Positions 21,153 to 34,282 of a DNA stretch of 64,000 nucleotides are shown piece after piece (the first letter of the stretch is position 1; every line of letters begins with the position of its first letter). A program made the translations under genes and the position numbers. The notes under the pieces were generated by a model. That model made no database searches. It was given only the letters and a program-made list of their open reading frames with translations, and was not told where the DNA came from. Source of the stretch: Oscheius onirici. Its lineage: Eukaryota; Nematoda; Chromadorea; Rhabditida; Rhabditidae. Where the stretch lies: contig OW051472.1 in NCBI GenBank assembly GCA_932521025.1, forward strand, positions 5,642,001 to 5,706,000, read 5' to 3'.

Positions 21153-21535
21153 CTGAATAGGAGTTTGTCGACGTGCAGTTTATTTAGTCGACTTTAGCCA
21201 TCGAAATTTCGGTTCTTCCGAGAGAAGTCTCAATTTCTAGCTCAAGCTTACATTTTTCAGCTGTGCAGCGAAGCTACAATATTGTTGAGCTCTACAATTT
21301 TGAAGAACATCGCGAAGCTTTAAAAATATTTCGTCAATGTGAAAACTATCTCTGAGCCGCACACTGCCTTCGCCCTAACCAACTCGAGGACTCAAACACT
21401 TTTCGCCTCTTTGGACTTGTCACCGCGACCAATTTTTCTTCTGTTTGAGCCGAAGAGGGTGTCCAAGAGTAGTCACCCTGATTCGCGGAGCAGTTCCATT
21501 CTCTCCAGGCTTGCAGACGTGTCCCAGGTCGGGCA

Positions 21536-23406
21536 CTAAATGACGGAGCGATTTTGGACGTTCGAATGATCGCTGATTACGATTGTAACGAGATTGCTCT
21601 GGGGCTGGACGACATGTTTTAGTAGAATCCTCGAGAGTCTCGTTCGATAAGACGCGTTGGAAAAGATGATGAGGAGGGACGAACAAGCTCCATGCCATAC
21701 AATGGAGACCATCAGTAGATTACTCAGATTCTGGTTTCGGCAAAGATCTCTCTGTAGAAGAATACAGATTATGATCCACATTCCGGGCACGGCTATGACC
21801 AGAGTCGGAAAAAATATCTGAATGATCAAACTTGAATCAATGAAATGGATCTGACATGTGCCAATAGTGCCTTCATGTAACTCTTGTGCATTTCTCACAC
21901 TCATATTCGTCGCCATTCTTTCCAGCAGTTTGAACGAATAAAACGAACAAAATCCGTTTAATGCTCCGCAAACCACTGCAATTTGTGATTAAGATCGGGC
22001 TAGAGAAAATATAACCGCGTGCCAAAACTTCACCGTACTGCTGTATAATTAGGTCTTCTACTGCATTTTCCATACGCAAGTTGGTGTAACGAAAAAGAAA
22101 AAAATGAGTAAAAGCCACACCTATTGTCAGTAGTAGCAACGTCATCGCGACCATTGACCCTGTTTTGGCCGTCACACTCGTCACAAAGAATCCCTCAAAC
22201 AGAGCTTGAGTCCATATGGCTTGATTTGCCTGGAATTAATTGCTCTGACAAATCACTGATTTCTTACCAAAACAAACAGTTCCCTGGCAACTGTTTGGTC
22301 TTCGACATAGAGAGCAAAATAGGACAAGATTAGAATCATCAAGTCCCACAGAATGTGTTAGAGCACGATTGAAGGAATGAGGTAATCGTCTCGTATCTTT
22401 AGGACCGAATTGTGTGGAAGTACGATTTGCAGACGGTAGATGAAGAGATGGCAGGTGCAGACAGACATCTCCGCAATAACCAAAATGGAAGAGACCTGAA
22501 GTTACGGGAAGAACAAATTCATGCTTAAATGCAAGGAATGTACTCATTCCGAAGAGACTTCGAGCGAGATCGCTCAGAGTTCCGCAGGAGAGGGGAAGGT
22601 AGATGATTCCGGACATGACAAGATCCAAATGGATGTCCATGTAAGCTCCCAAAATCTGGAAAAAATATATCTCTTGGGAGAAATTTTTGCCTTGAGATCA
22701 AAGGGAAGAGAACGTTGCATATTTATTGTGTTCACAATTTTCCCTAAAAACGTGCCCCAATAGAATACTCTTTGCGGGACCCATGTGCCGAAAAGTATGT
22801 TTAAGGTTCAAGTTTTAACCCGTTTATCCAGCCGTCTTTGCGCTCACGTACGTACCAACTTCTATCCATGTTCTAATTACCAAACCCTACCAAAAACTCT
22901 TTACTATTCCATGTTCAAAACTAACTATCTTATATTGACATTTTCTGATTTGTCGCTACCATTTAAGGTCCCGGACAAACAAACATCCAAACAGAGTCCA
23001 CGACAGACACCATTACGCTTTAGATAGTTTAGATTCTTGAATATTCCGGGGAAACGCTTCTTCTAAACAGACAGCTATGGCCACAGGCAAAACGGACAGA
23101 CAGTTTTAAACTTTTCGAATGATGGTTTCAGTAATCCGAATAACTGTGAGAAGCAAGCGTTGGATACGCAGCTAAGCACTTTGTGGATCTTTCCATTCAA
23201 CAGATCACACTTATCCAACTTACTGTGAAATAAAGAAGATGCTACTTGTAAGTGGACATTTCTCCCGGCGAATGGGATACAATCAGCCAAATCGTCGTCA
23301 CATTGATGACGAGTCCGATTGATTGAGCTACTGCACTTGTCCCATGATAAAGACCCAAATCATAGGCGTACAGATCTGTCAAACTGGTTAGGACTGAGAG
23401 CGGGGA
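21536..23406 (-). pseudogene. Broken seven-transmembrane chemoreceptor, Srh-like
   Basis: Receptor exons on the minus strand: 23406-23246 (TM1, NVTTIWLIVSHSPGEMSTYK), 22655-22544 (TM2, DIHLDLVMSGIIYLPLS), 22495-22268 (TM3/TM4), 22229-22034 (TM5) and 21975-21536. The last contains QIFFPTLVIAVP and HGACSSLLIIFSNASYR, the TM6 and TM7 signatures of Srh-type receptors. The TM3/TM4 exon has an in-frame TAA (22360-22358) between IPSIVL and HILWDLMILIL. Phases at the TM1/TM2 and TM2/TM3 junctions also do not agree, and no start codon is visible. I therefore call it a pseudogene. The first intron contains the dispersed repeat at 22831-23034. Confidence 0.65.
22831..23034 (+). repeat. Dispersed repeat A, longer copy
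   Basis: Begins GCCGTCTTTGCGCTCACGTA and ends CGCTTTAGATAGTTTAGAT. The same ends are found at 32420-32550, where about 75 internal bases are missing. It lies within an intron of the receptor pseudogene. Confidence 0.75.
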
Positions 23407-23669
23407 CTGAAAAGAACTGACTTGATTGCCATAGAAAGGTTGAATAACAAGACACGGCTCGAAAGATGTTCTTTCGTTAATTGATGAGAGCGAATAAGTG
23501 GCGGTTATATGTTCTTCGTAGGCCTTTCAATCTATAATGGAAGTACAAACGTGGGGCTTGCAGGTGCATTATCTTACTCAGTTATTCACATTTTGTATTG
23601 TGTGTGATGACGAACAAAGTACAGACACAAGTCAATAATTATAAAATACGTTTATTAAGTACATTGGGA

Positions 23670-24549
23670 TTAAGCTTGTCCTCGAACAGGAACCACTGAC
23701 GACATTTCTTCGTTCGTTGTTGCTGGAATAATAACCGTTTCGTGAGTTGTTGAGAGCCGGTTGTTAGCCTCTACATATCGACTTTCCATAGCAGATGCGT
23801 TGCTCTACAATCGATTAAAGAATAATATTATGGTCTTACCAAAACGGAGAGTCTTGGAATCCTCGAGCCGGCTGTATTGAAGGGAGCAATTGGACCCAGA
23901 CGAGCCTTTGCCGAAAGGATTGGGATTTTTGAGCAGCGCAATTCCGGTTCAATTATCTGTATTTGTTAAGCGATATAGAGTCTGTTCAGAAAGAATGTGA
24001 TCTTTTTTCGCTGCGAGAATGATTTACTCAAAGTTAGCGCATAAATATTAGATACTCGTGCAAAGATACATAGCTGAACAACAGTTTTTGCTGAGAAAGT
24101 AACTTTAGAAATGTTCCTTGCCATGAAGGCCTTTTCTCTTCTGAACAGCCTGTAAAAGGCATCCTACCGTTGTTGAAGGTTCCAGGAAGACTTCGTCTGG
24201 GGAAGAAGCTTCAGTCGGGCTGGCCTCTTTCTGTTGACGTCTTCTGTTCTTTCCCTTTCTTCCCATCTGGATCCCTGGAAAGAAATAGAAAATTTATACA
24301 ACGGAACGTTTGAACGGAATGTTGAAAAGAGCGTGAACAAGATAACATCTAGACTGACCCAAAAACCTGGAGGTGACGGGATTGAAGAGATAATCGGACT
24401 CGAATTATTCAAGACTGGTTGGAAACCGCTAAAAAGAAGGTATAAGTAAAAATACTTGTCGATTCCGTTTCTTTATGTGATGGGTACAAGAAGGTCTTTA
24501 CCAGAGCTACAGACTCGACAGTTCACGATGGCATTTTGACAGAGATCTG
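23670..24549 (-). CDS. Unrecognised gene, 3' exons (5' part uncertain)
   Basis: I do not recognise the product. Minus-strand exons 24549-24502, 24414-24367, 24274-24168, 23956-23840 and 23804-23670 keep one frame through four introns and end at TAA. Visible features are cysteines in DLCQNAIVNCRVCSS, a Ser/Pro stretch (SSPIISSIPSPPGIQ), a basic run (GRKGKNRRRQQK), then a Ser/Thr-rich tail ending SSVVPVRGQA. A minus-strand AATAAA (rc of TTTATT, 23651-23656) follows the stop. Upstream candidates in the same direction are an exon near 24750-24587 (containing CGTDVPISDQEAELNYKK) and a start exon at 25226 (MGNSTVNGSPTAINVNS). The phase between 24587 and 24549 does not match, so the upstream link is unproven. 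It may be a membrane protein tail or a partly degraded gene. Confidence 0.5.
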
Positions 24550-25918
24550 CTGAAAAAAAAACTAACAAGAGACATGAAAGAGTAACCGTGATGGATGTGC
24601 AGCTATGTCAACATATTCATCCCGTCCTTCTGGCGTGAATTCTATTGAAAACGCGAGAGAAAATGTTCTCTTTTTGTAGTTCAGTTCTGCCTCTTGGTCA
24701 GATATTGGAACATCCGTCCCGCATCCAATATTATGACTTTCCAAGCAAGAAGTTGAGGTGAGTCATAACTTATCTTGATACCCGATCACTTTTTTCATTT
24801 TCATCTGATCGAGTCAAAAGCTCAAATCTCCCCAGAGAGCGGGTTAATATTGAGGGTCAAGTGATCGCCCCTAACTGACAGCTGTAAATTTAGCTGACCG
24901 GTCAAGGCTAATTGATTTTACTGTCTGTCGGTCGGATCTAGCGCCCTCAAATTAGAGCGGACTGTCTATTCATTCCAGCTGAAGTGAAGCCACAGTTAGA
25001 CAGCAGTTAACAAGACTAATATACAACCTGTTTCCGAAAAGAAAGATGGTAGAAATTTGAGTGCACTGGGTATCTTACCAAAAGTCTCTCATAGTCATCT
25101 CGTGTCACCCTCTGAAAAAAAAATAACATCTGAACGTTTGCCGACTGAGAACTGGATTGTCGAGAATGATGGCACGAATTGACATTGATAGCGGTAGGCG
25201 ACCCATTTACCGTCGAGTTTCCCATGAATATCCAGCTGATAATGTATTCCCTCCTCTTAAAGCCGCTAGCTCGAAAGACTTTATTTCTTGCGATTTTTCG
25301 GGTTGCGACGCGTTGCGCGTCGCGGCTAGCTGACCTCTCCACTCACACACTTGTCTCTCTCTTTTCGCGACAATTATTTATTTTTGCAGCGTGGGAAATT
25401 ACTACTAACTGCTTATTTTCGTTTTCTTTAAACCAATTTTACATTTTTAATCGACCTGAAACCAATAAAGGCCCAACTAAACCAGTTAAGTGTTCTAACG
25501 CCATTCTAATGAGATCGTTTCGGCTGAATTAAAAACTTTTGTCAATTAAAACGATATTTCGTCATTTATTTAAAGAACTTTTTTGGTTCGAAAGCCTTGC
25601 TAAAGCGGCTGCTTCGACCAGCCACGCTCTCAGTCCAAGTCCGTAGTATTTGTCCATCCTCTTACCGTTGAATACGTGTCTTTTTACTTCTTTTCACGTA
25701 CAATTTTCAAAAAATAAGTTGGGAATGTGTACCAGTAAAAACTCTTACTCGTTTTTAAAAGCGTTGTCTACTGTCTTGTCTATGTCAATCCTCGCTCATC
25801 GGAACAAAAGTTTCGGTTTCGCAATGGGAGACTCTTTTAAAATGAACTCTTCTAACAAAACTCTTTCAGAACGTGTCGTCCTCTCCAGCCGGCTGAATGG
25901 TCTGATCGAGGTGCCAAA

Positions 25919-28900
25919 ATGGGCGATATCGTACTACCAGCCCTCATTCCGATAGAGAATTACAGTGAAATTGAGGTTTGCCTCTTTCTTTTTGTTTATT
26001 TTCTTGACGGGCTAGCTGTAAGATGTCCAGGACGGGTGATCCTCGCTTATTTGCAATGCAGCCATTCATGAATGACTGACAAGACAAAGGGCAGGATAGA
26101 GAAGAGAGGAAAGAGTGAACTTGACTATTTTGTGAACCAACAATGAAACTTATCGAGTAAATTTTAAAACCTGGGGTAACAAAGATGTCTAACTGTCTTG
26201 TATCTCCTGAGAGTTGACTTTGGGATTTCGATAAGAAAGCTAAAAATTTGTAAGCTCATACATTCATTTTCCATTCTCAATGCTCAGCAAACTAAGTCCT
26301 TCAGTTTCCTTCTAAACTCGTGTTAAAATCTAAGATGTTGTTTAAATCTAAGATGTTAATTTTTTGATTCCAAGGAAAGCAATCGCCTACGTTTTCCCTT
26401 CTAGCTGCCATTGCATGGCAGACTTCCTTTTCCTATTGTCCGCCATTTCAAAGCCGCTAGGCTATTAATCGTCACTCAAAAGTTGAACTTTTTTCTTCCA
26501 GGGCAAATTAGCCGCCTCAGCAAAATGGGTGATCACACGGGTATACGAAAACGCGGCCAACATTCCGGATAAACTACGCCACGGAATTGTCAGACATGAT
26601 ACGGTATTCCTTTGTATATATTTTGTATTTTTTGTCCTCTTCAGGGTTTCTTTCACTTTGATACAGCGGTGCTGACGGCCTTGACGAACGGATCTCTTTA
26701 CTCTCAAGCTGCTGCCAAGATTTTCAAGGAACCTCATCTTGTCAATGTGAGTGTCAAAATCTCTTTTCTGCTCTCTAGCGCTTAACCGATTAGTCGAGCG
26801 TTATCAGCTTGAGAAGTTGTTCTCATAAAGACTCCACCCTTAATGAGTCGACCCACACAAAAAAGCCGGTTATTCGGGGGAACAGTCTTCTTGTCGCATT
26901 AGGCATCTGTTAATTTGTCTTGACGGCTAGAAAACCAACAAGCTATGTACCCCCCCGATTCGCAAGAAAACAGTTTGGTGTTGAAATTGGCTCGTAGGGT
27001 CTCAGGGAGATCATCAAGTTTATTCGCTGTATCAAGTCTATATTCGACAAGAGCGGTTCTTCGGACAGTCCATAGCGGTGCTGTAAATTCCTGGAGAGAG
27101 ATCGTATTGTATGACTAATGCAGGTGGCGGCCGAAGTTCTGGCATATGGTCTATTCTGTCGTAACCAAAAAATTCCACGTTCCTAACGTCAAAATGGGCT
27201 TTCAGCAATCTCATGGTGCTGTCCTCGCCGTCCTTACCGACTACGGAATCGACGTCTTTCAACGAGCCGAAGAAGGCGGTCATCCGGTCACGGAGCAAGA
27301 GTTGATGTGTGCAGAACCGTTCCAGAAACTCGCACATCTGGCCGTGATTGATGCTCTCATGCTGGCACATCTTAGAAACATTGTAACGGTCGAGAGAGTC
27401 GTCGACTCGGTCAGCAGACAGACCAGTGTTGATGACCGAGAACGTCCAATGGATTCCGCAGATGCGCTTTTGTTCTGGATCAACAAGATCTGTCTTCTGG
27501 TTAGGGACGATGTGGAACAGTCGCAAATAATGCTCAAAGGTTGGTTCACTCAATAATATGCAAAATAATATAACAAACCGGGACCTCTTGTTTTTCGACC
27601 AATTCGGTCAAGCTTGGCATAGAAATTTGAACATTTTGTCTGAGGATTCAGTATTTATGGGTCTCATAACGAAGAAACCTCTTTTTTCTGAGCAAACGAA
27701 AGACAATTCTTAGGAGGAGACGACGGAGGAATGATTCCCGAGATGGAGGACTTGTACGACGAGGTCAGTGATGGTCAATGTCTTTGCGCTCTCGTCTCAT
27801 ATTACCGTAACCGAGAGCTTCCGATCGAAGATGTCTGTTTTAACGACAAGATGAGCAATTCCGACTGTCAGTACAACCTCATGCTTATCCAGTACCTTCT
27901 AGTTCCTCATTTTTATTGACTTTTCTCAGAGAATTCTGCCGCAACTTTCTTCCAGTCAATTCCTTCCACATGGAAATTGAAGATCTGTTGTACCTTCACG
28001 ACTCGATGCAGATGAATGTCAACGTCTTTTTGGCTGATCTTTTTGACATCTTCGAGCCGCCACAGATCGTTCCCCATCAGCCGGAAGCGGTCATGTCCCC
28101 GAGGAGATTCGTGCCCATCAACGCCATTCCCGATCTTCGAGCTGCCAACTCGGCTTCTCGCCCTCAACATCCTCCCAGGTATGAAATTTCTCAAGAAGAG
28201 ACACTGCAACATGTGCTTATGACCCCGGGGCGGTCTCTTTTGTGCTGTAACGAGACCAGATGTTTCAGGGTCCGGAATCCTTTTCACAACGTCCATGTGG
28301 CACAGGCGACACCTACTAGAAGTATGAGTGTAATGAGTCAGGACAGCCTTATGACCAACAGGTAATTTCTTTTTTTCTTCTGAACAATGTGTTTTAGATC
28401 AGGAACATGGGGCAGGAATATGCCAAAAATTGCTCCGGAATACTCGGGAAATGTGACCAATTTCGGACGACTGCCAACCTACGATGCTGGCTCTAACGGA
28501 AATCTGTCGCAGACGGGTCAATACACAAGAAGTGACTCTTTACCGGCTGCTTCGATCCGAATGGCTCTGGAAGAAAAGAGACGAGAACATGAGAAGCGAA
28601 AAATGATGCAGAACAGTATGAGTGAGACGGAACGAGCCGAAAAGACCAAGGCTGCCTTTTTCGCGGTGATGAACCAGGCAAAGGTAGGTGCTAACTCATC
28701 CGGAACGGGACCTATTGACTTCTCTCATCTTTCAGCAAATGCCGCAGTCGCCCGACACCAAAATGCTGAACGAGATGTCACAGCGGCTCTCCAAAATGGA
28801 AGATCTCTTCGAGAGGATGAAGATGGAACGGGAGACGGAACAGCAGCAGAGGATGAGTCGCGCTGTCAGTCAACCCAGTGTATATCAAGGTGGGTCTGTG

Positions 28901-31836
28901 GGTTCTTCGGAATAAAATCCTTTCTTTTTCACACTTTGAGGCCCTTGACAAAGTCCCAAGCTACAGTAATCCGCGCTTATCCTAAAAAATGATGAACCAT
29001 ACTGCTAGTCGACTGAGTCCGATTCTCTCAGTATTTATGATAAGCACTCAATGTAGAGCTAGTGTGCTACGTACTTTCAGTTAGACGAAATTGCGTATAA
29101 AATTTATTGTAAAGCAAAAAAAACAAGCAAACGAATACAATTTCAGATCAAATTCATCCGCAGTCTGCTCGAGGTGACTACGGGACTCTGCCGCACGGGG
29201 CGAGCATGCAACAGCCGCCGGCTTACCAGCAACAGTATGACTTTTACGCACAACAGCAACTTCCTCAACAGCAATCGCAGTACGGTGTTCCTAATCAGGT
29301 AGGCTCCGAGACGATCGGAACTTTGAAGACTGTGTGATTGCAGATGCGATCCAGCTTGAGTAATGGCATGATCAACTACCTGCCCGGACAGATGCCGATG
29401 GGATACGATTATCAGCAGCATGGCCACGGTACGATGCCGAATCAGAACTTTGCCCAGAATGGACATGCTTCCATGATGCAGCAGCAACAGCAGCCTGGAT
29501 TCTCATTGGTAAGTCTTGTCACATATTTCTTTCTTTCCCCCAAATTTCTTCTCTACCCTACCTCTCTATAGATGCATCAATCTGCTCACGTAGCTACGGG
29601 TTTCGGAATGCACCAGGGAGCTATGGGCATGCCTATGCAGCACGAGGTTTCGCCTGTCTATCAACAGGTATATTTTCTAGCTCAAAACTGTCGCACAACT
29701 TCCATAAAAATAAATAATTACAGTCTGTTTTGGGGCGAACACGGCATTTCTTATTTTTTCCGATGTTTTGCAAAGTTATAGAGGTGAACAAGGGCTACAA
29801 CTTTGCAGAACAGCGGAAATTTCAAAAATGCCATCTTGAACCCCAAAAAAGGCGTGTCCACAATTATTTGGAAAATGGGAAAACTTTTAGTAAATGTTCA
29901 ATTCCTTTTGCTTTATATTTTGTCTGCTTCAGCAGCATGGCGGGTATTCCCAGGAGATGGGCTACGGCGGGCAGCAGATTCCTCAATCCACAAGCTTCTC
30001 CTATGCCAACACGCCTGTCGACCATCCGAATAGAGGCTTTCTGGACAATTCGGACTCGATGTCTATGGTCAGCGGCTACGACAGCGTACAGGACGGACAG
30101 AACACTTTCCGCCTGCACTCGCACGATGTGAGTCTCTTTTCATTTTTTCTATTTGTTTATGACGTGGCTCTTTCCATCAGCAAATGAACGTTTTGCAGGC
30201 TTCTTCGAGTCGACTCGACCCTCCTTTGGAACTGAACCGCAATTTGACAAACTGGGGAATGACGATGAAGGCTGGACATACCACTGGCAGGCCACAAAGA
30301 AGAACCTGGGAGAATCAGACGTTTATCAAGAACGAACAGGACCTGGTCAACCATCCCGACTTGGTCCCACATGTCCCGAACGGAGACGTGAGTCATCTTT
30401 TAAGTTTGAAGCAATCACAATTTAGGATTTTGTCATGCAACAAAGAAAATCCTCGTCCGTTGTGGGCAGCGTCCGACGGAGTCGTGACTCCCGAGACAGT
30501 TCAGCAGCTCCTCTGGAAGGAATTCCGGATCCTACTCCTCAGACCAGTCACAGTTCTCCTCCTCGTGATCCCGGCGTCTCTTATTCGAATGGCTTCGACT
30601 CCGCGAGATCGAGTGCTCCTCCTGCCCCCGCTGTCTTCGTCGATCAGTCCGCCGAAGACCAGGATAAGATTGTGAGTTTTTAGACAGAAAGCTAACTCGT
30701 TTGAATTCAGCTCTCAAAAGTTTAAAACATTTCAAAAGTTTAAAAATTAAAAATTCGATTTTGACCAAACTTGACGCAATTTTTGCTCTGCAGCCTAACC
30801 GAAACATGTGCTTCAGGCTCTCCTAAACGTTAAAAATATTCCAGGCTGAGCAAAGACGAGAGGCAAAACGAGCGGCTCTTTTGGCAAAGACACAGAAAAG
30901 AAAAGAGGAAATGGAGACGAAAGTGGACGCAATGGAACAGAGGAACATTGAGAAGAAGCTGGCTGAAGAGGCCAAAAAAGAAGCTGCTGATCAGAAGAAA
31001 CTGGAGAAGGAGGTCCAGAGACAGAAGATTTTGGACGATTATAAACGACGCAAAGTAGAAAAGGAGCTCGGCTTGGAGCCGCAGTCTGCGAGGTCAGTTT
31101 CCTCGGCGCGAGGCTCCTCTCAGCCGCCGTTCATCCGGACCAAGTCTCAGGTAAGACAACTTTTGTACGAGAATAATTTTACGGATTAGATGACTGAATC
31201 CACTCTGAGTGGCGACAGACCAAATAGTCGTCCTCGTGGAGTCTCCAATGCCGAAATCAAGGTGGCCAGTCTACAAGAACCGACTCACAAACTCTTTGCC
31301 AAAACATCTCCCAAATCCAATCGGAGTCTCATCATCAATGCTCTACAGTATGCCGTCTTTCCGGGGGCGGTGAATAAGGATCATTTGATGAAGGTGCGTT
31401 TTTGAACATTCTATACCCCTACTTTATAATAATACGTAGAAAATGTTTTAGGCGATGAACGACTTGGCTAGCTCCAGCTCGAAGCACTTTTTAATTCACT
31501 TCAGGGATCACAAGTGTCAGTACAGAGGTCTCTATGCCTGGGATCAACAGTCCGACACAGTCGAGAAGATCTCGGGACAGGGACCGAGTAAATGTACGGA
31601 GGATATAATCAAAATCATGTTCAAGTGAGTAACGAATCTTTTCATTTATTTTAAGCGAAACAGAGTATTTTTCATATCATTGAGCAAAGTTTAGATACGA
31701 TTCTGGCGGCAAGTCTTTCTCTCAGATCCCGACGAAAAATCTGTGTGCTTCGATCGACGGCTTCGCCATTCAGGACTCTTTCTGGCAAAAGCCAAAAATC
31801 CCTCATAGTAACCAACCGGCTCATAGGAATAATTAG
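25919..31836 (+). CDS. ptrn-1: Patronin/CAMSAP, microtubule minus-end-binding protein
   Basis: Binds and stabilises free minus ends of non-centrosomal microtubules. Nineteen exons join to 1,140 residues; the first begins at ATG 25919 (MGDIVLPALIPIENYSEIE) and the last ends at TAG 31834-31836. The N-terminal region continues LAASAKWVITRVYENAANIP and reaches the CAMSAP-type CH domain (ADALLFWINKICLLVRDD, LYDEVSDGQCLCALVSYY, LLYLHDSMQMNVNVFLADLF). The middle is long, Gln/Met/Ser-rich and probably disordered (28.4-30.7 kb). A charged coiled coil follows (30845-31150), then the C-terminal CKK domain (NRSLIINALQYAVFPG, KHFLIHFRDHKCQYRGLYAW, FSQIPTKNLCASIDG). Intron 3 (26747-27205) was chosen because it alone keeps phase. 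The frame is intact throughout. Confidence 0.95.
29728..29856 (+). repeat. Imperfect inverted repeat (hairpin family, copy 1)
   Basis: Left arm TTTTGGGGCGAACACGGCAT...GTTTTGCAAAGTTATAG and right arm GGCTACAACTTTGCAGAACA...AATGCCATCTTGAACCCCAAAA are complementary over about 50 bases with a loop under 20. It is in a patronin intron. Confidence 0.7.
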
Positions 31837-32419
31837 TTTCTCTCTGATGAAGTATATACGTGTTCGCTCGCTCATCTTTTCGCTTCTTCAAATACTCTTC
31901 CACTCCCCGCTGATACTTGTAGCTTCGCCCCGCCTATTGTTGTGATTCTGTACGAAAAATGAGACTCCTTCTCCCGGTTATTTTTTAATGCCTTGGGTCT
32001 GTGCTATATTTGGGTGTCTTAGCTAATTTATTCTCGCGGTGCTATATTTTAGGCACTAAAGCCAGACTGGGACGGTCAGAATCTGTTGAATCTCTTGCAT
32101 AATTGTAGATTTTTAAGTTGTGAAATAAACGTGAAACAGTCATTTCTGGAATTTATCGCTAGGTATCCAACATTTGTATACTCGCAGAGAAGATCATCCA
32201 AATTACTATAGACGTTCTTTTTACAGACTTTCATTTCAAAAGGTGTGATATTGTGAAGTTTACGCTCCTGTGTGAATGACATACCGTGTTGTCAAATTGT
32301 TCGGGTGGTTTTGATATTTTTCTCCATTATATCCTGGAGAGGTCTATCTCCCTGGCCCCATTAGCCAAGCAGTTGACAGTATATAGTTTACAAGAGAACC
32401 AGCCGTCTACGACGGCTTT

Positions 32420-32550
32420 GCCGTCTTTGCGCTCACGTACGTAACAACTTCTATCCAAGTTCTGATTACCAAACCCTACCAAAAACTGTTTACAAAAAAC
32501 ATCCAAACAGAGTCCACGATAGACATCATTTCGCTTTAGATAGTTTAGAT
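32420..32550 (+). repeat. Dispersed repeat A, internally deleted copy
   Basis: Shares both ends with 22831-23034 at high identity but lacks about 75 internal bases. Just before it stands GCCGTCTACGACGGC, a small palindrome. Confidence 0.75.
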
Positions 32551-33204
32551 AGATCATTATAGTCTATATAGCAGAGAGAAGATGTTCATAGAACCGGCTC
32601 GTTTGGTTGTTGGCGAGTGGCTGACTCAGTCATGTCCTGTAAGCTCTGTAAGCTGATCATTGTAATTGACTCATGAGATCGGAATAAATACTTGACAGTA
32701 GGAATGGGAAACCGTGTTCATTTGGAGAGTTGAGGCACACAAAAGCGCTAAGATGAGTCAGAATGAGTTATGTTTAAAGTGTTCAAATACGAAGACGATG
32801 AAATATGCATAAATGATAACTAAAAGTCGTCTTTTGTTGTCCTCCCGGACGGTTATTGCATTGGCGGAGGCTGTTTTCTGCAGTCGCAAGACCTCCTGTC
32901 AACACGCATAATAAAACAGCTGAACTAATCTTCTTCTCTTCGAACAACCACGAAATGTTAATCCGCGGAAGGAAACTTTTTATCTCCGTGACGTCAGGCT
33001 CTCACAGCTGTGTGAGCCCGCTCAGTTTTCCATTGCTCTCATGAACTTTCCCGCCAATATGCTGCTTGTTTCTAATCTTTTACAACAATTTCTTTACTCA
33101 GTTAACGTAAATATAAACTCTCAAAATAAACATTAAAGCAAGCCCATTTGAATACTCGATTGACAGAAACCTTATCTGTCTCTCAGTCCTTCTAACCTGA
33201 TGAC

Positions 33205-33362
33205 GTGATGTTATACACAGCCAATTGTTTTCCGCAAGTTCTTCTCCCTCCAATTTCCCGTGTTCAAATCTACAGATCGCTCGTCTCTTTGTTTTTCATC
33301 TTTCTTATCGATTCCTTCTGGTCCAGTCCGCTTGAAAACCAAGACATCTGGTGGTCAAGAAA
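33205..33362 (+). other. Possible first exon with signal peptide
   Basis: ATG-ATG start, then a hydrophobic core (SLVSLFFIFLIDSFW) and ENQDIWWSRNIEGQM. A GTTAGC, a possible donor, follows within the next 25 bases. It could be the first exon of a secreted-protein gene with long introns. No downstream exon was identified, so this may be chance. Confidence 0.25.
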
Positions 33363-34233
33363 TATAGAGGGACAGATGGTTAGCCCACCAGTAGCCTCCT
33401 TGGGGGTTGCTGCTCGCCTTCGGGACAATTAGTCCGGAGATCCTGCCCCAGGCACTCAACCGCCTCCTCTAATTGTCAATTATTGCTCTCGGGCTCGTCT
33501 TCGCGTAAGGAGTCTCTTCTTCCCCCAATTGATCACTTAACTGAAAACACTTTGCCTAATGTTCGGATTTCCTCTCTCGATAAGTCTTCAATCCTCTCCT
33601 GCTACTGACGCTCTGTCACACCCACAGATTATTGCAGTTTCTGTTGAATTAGGTCCACTCATCTGAATCATATGGAAAAGTTTCTTTTAGAGCTCAAAGA
33701 TTGCCCACATCCTAACAAGAGGCAGCTCTCCTGAAAAGCCATTCATTTCAAAAGACTCTCCCCTTATTCAGCGAACTCCAAACACACCAGGCTCTCTTTA
33801 AATTAAAATAGCAGTCATTGTTTTTCTCCCGTTATTATCTATACAAACGGGACGCAGGAGCGTTTTCGTTCGCCTTCTGCCCCATAATTGAGTGTTTACA
33901 GTTTAGGAGCTGGCTTTCCCGGCTCTCTCGTCCAAACCGCTCTTGTTAGTTTTGAAAAAGATTAAATCCCCTCCTAATGGCTGTTTTTCCGAGGGCGGAA
34001 GACGTGCAATTCCTTTTGTTTTTGTGTCATTCGAGAGGAGAGAGAGTCAATTACGGCCATCCGAATGAGGCAGATGGTAATGCTTCCGTGGCAGAGCTTT
34101 CAGACAAAGAGCACTTTTCAAATCTAGATTATTGCCCAAAACTCTAATTATAACCAGAAAATTGTGGAGGCTTGAAATGCTTTGGTCCCAGTGAAATATT
34201 TCAGTATGACAAACGAAAGAATTTCCAAGCTTG

Positions 34234-34282
34234 GCGATGTTCTGCAAAATTGTAGAGAACGACAAATACTACAACATCGATT
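34234..34282 (+). repeat. Hairpin family, copy 2 (core only)
   Basis: GCGATGTTCTGCAAAATTGTAG is followed within 16 bases by CTACAACATCG, partly self-complementary. Confidence 0.5.

Noticed and set aside
27124-27148. Possible extra patronin micro-exon after TGCAG
   Set aside because: Including it breaks splice phase; joining 26746 directly to 27206 keeps the frame and the family alignment.
27038-27553. Long minus-strand open frame (171 codons) opposite the patronin CH exon
   Set aside because: The plus-strand frame matches the CAMSAP CH region and keeps splice phase; the minus frame has no family features.
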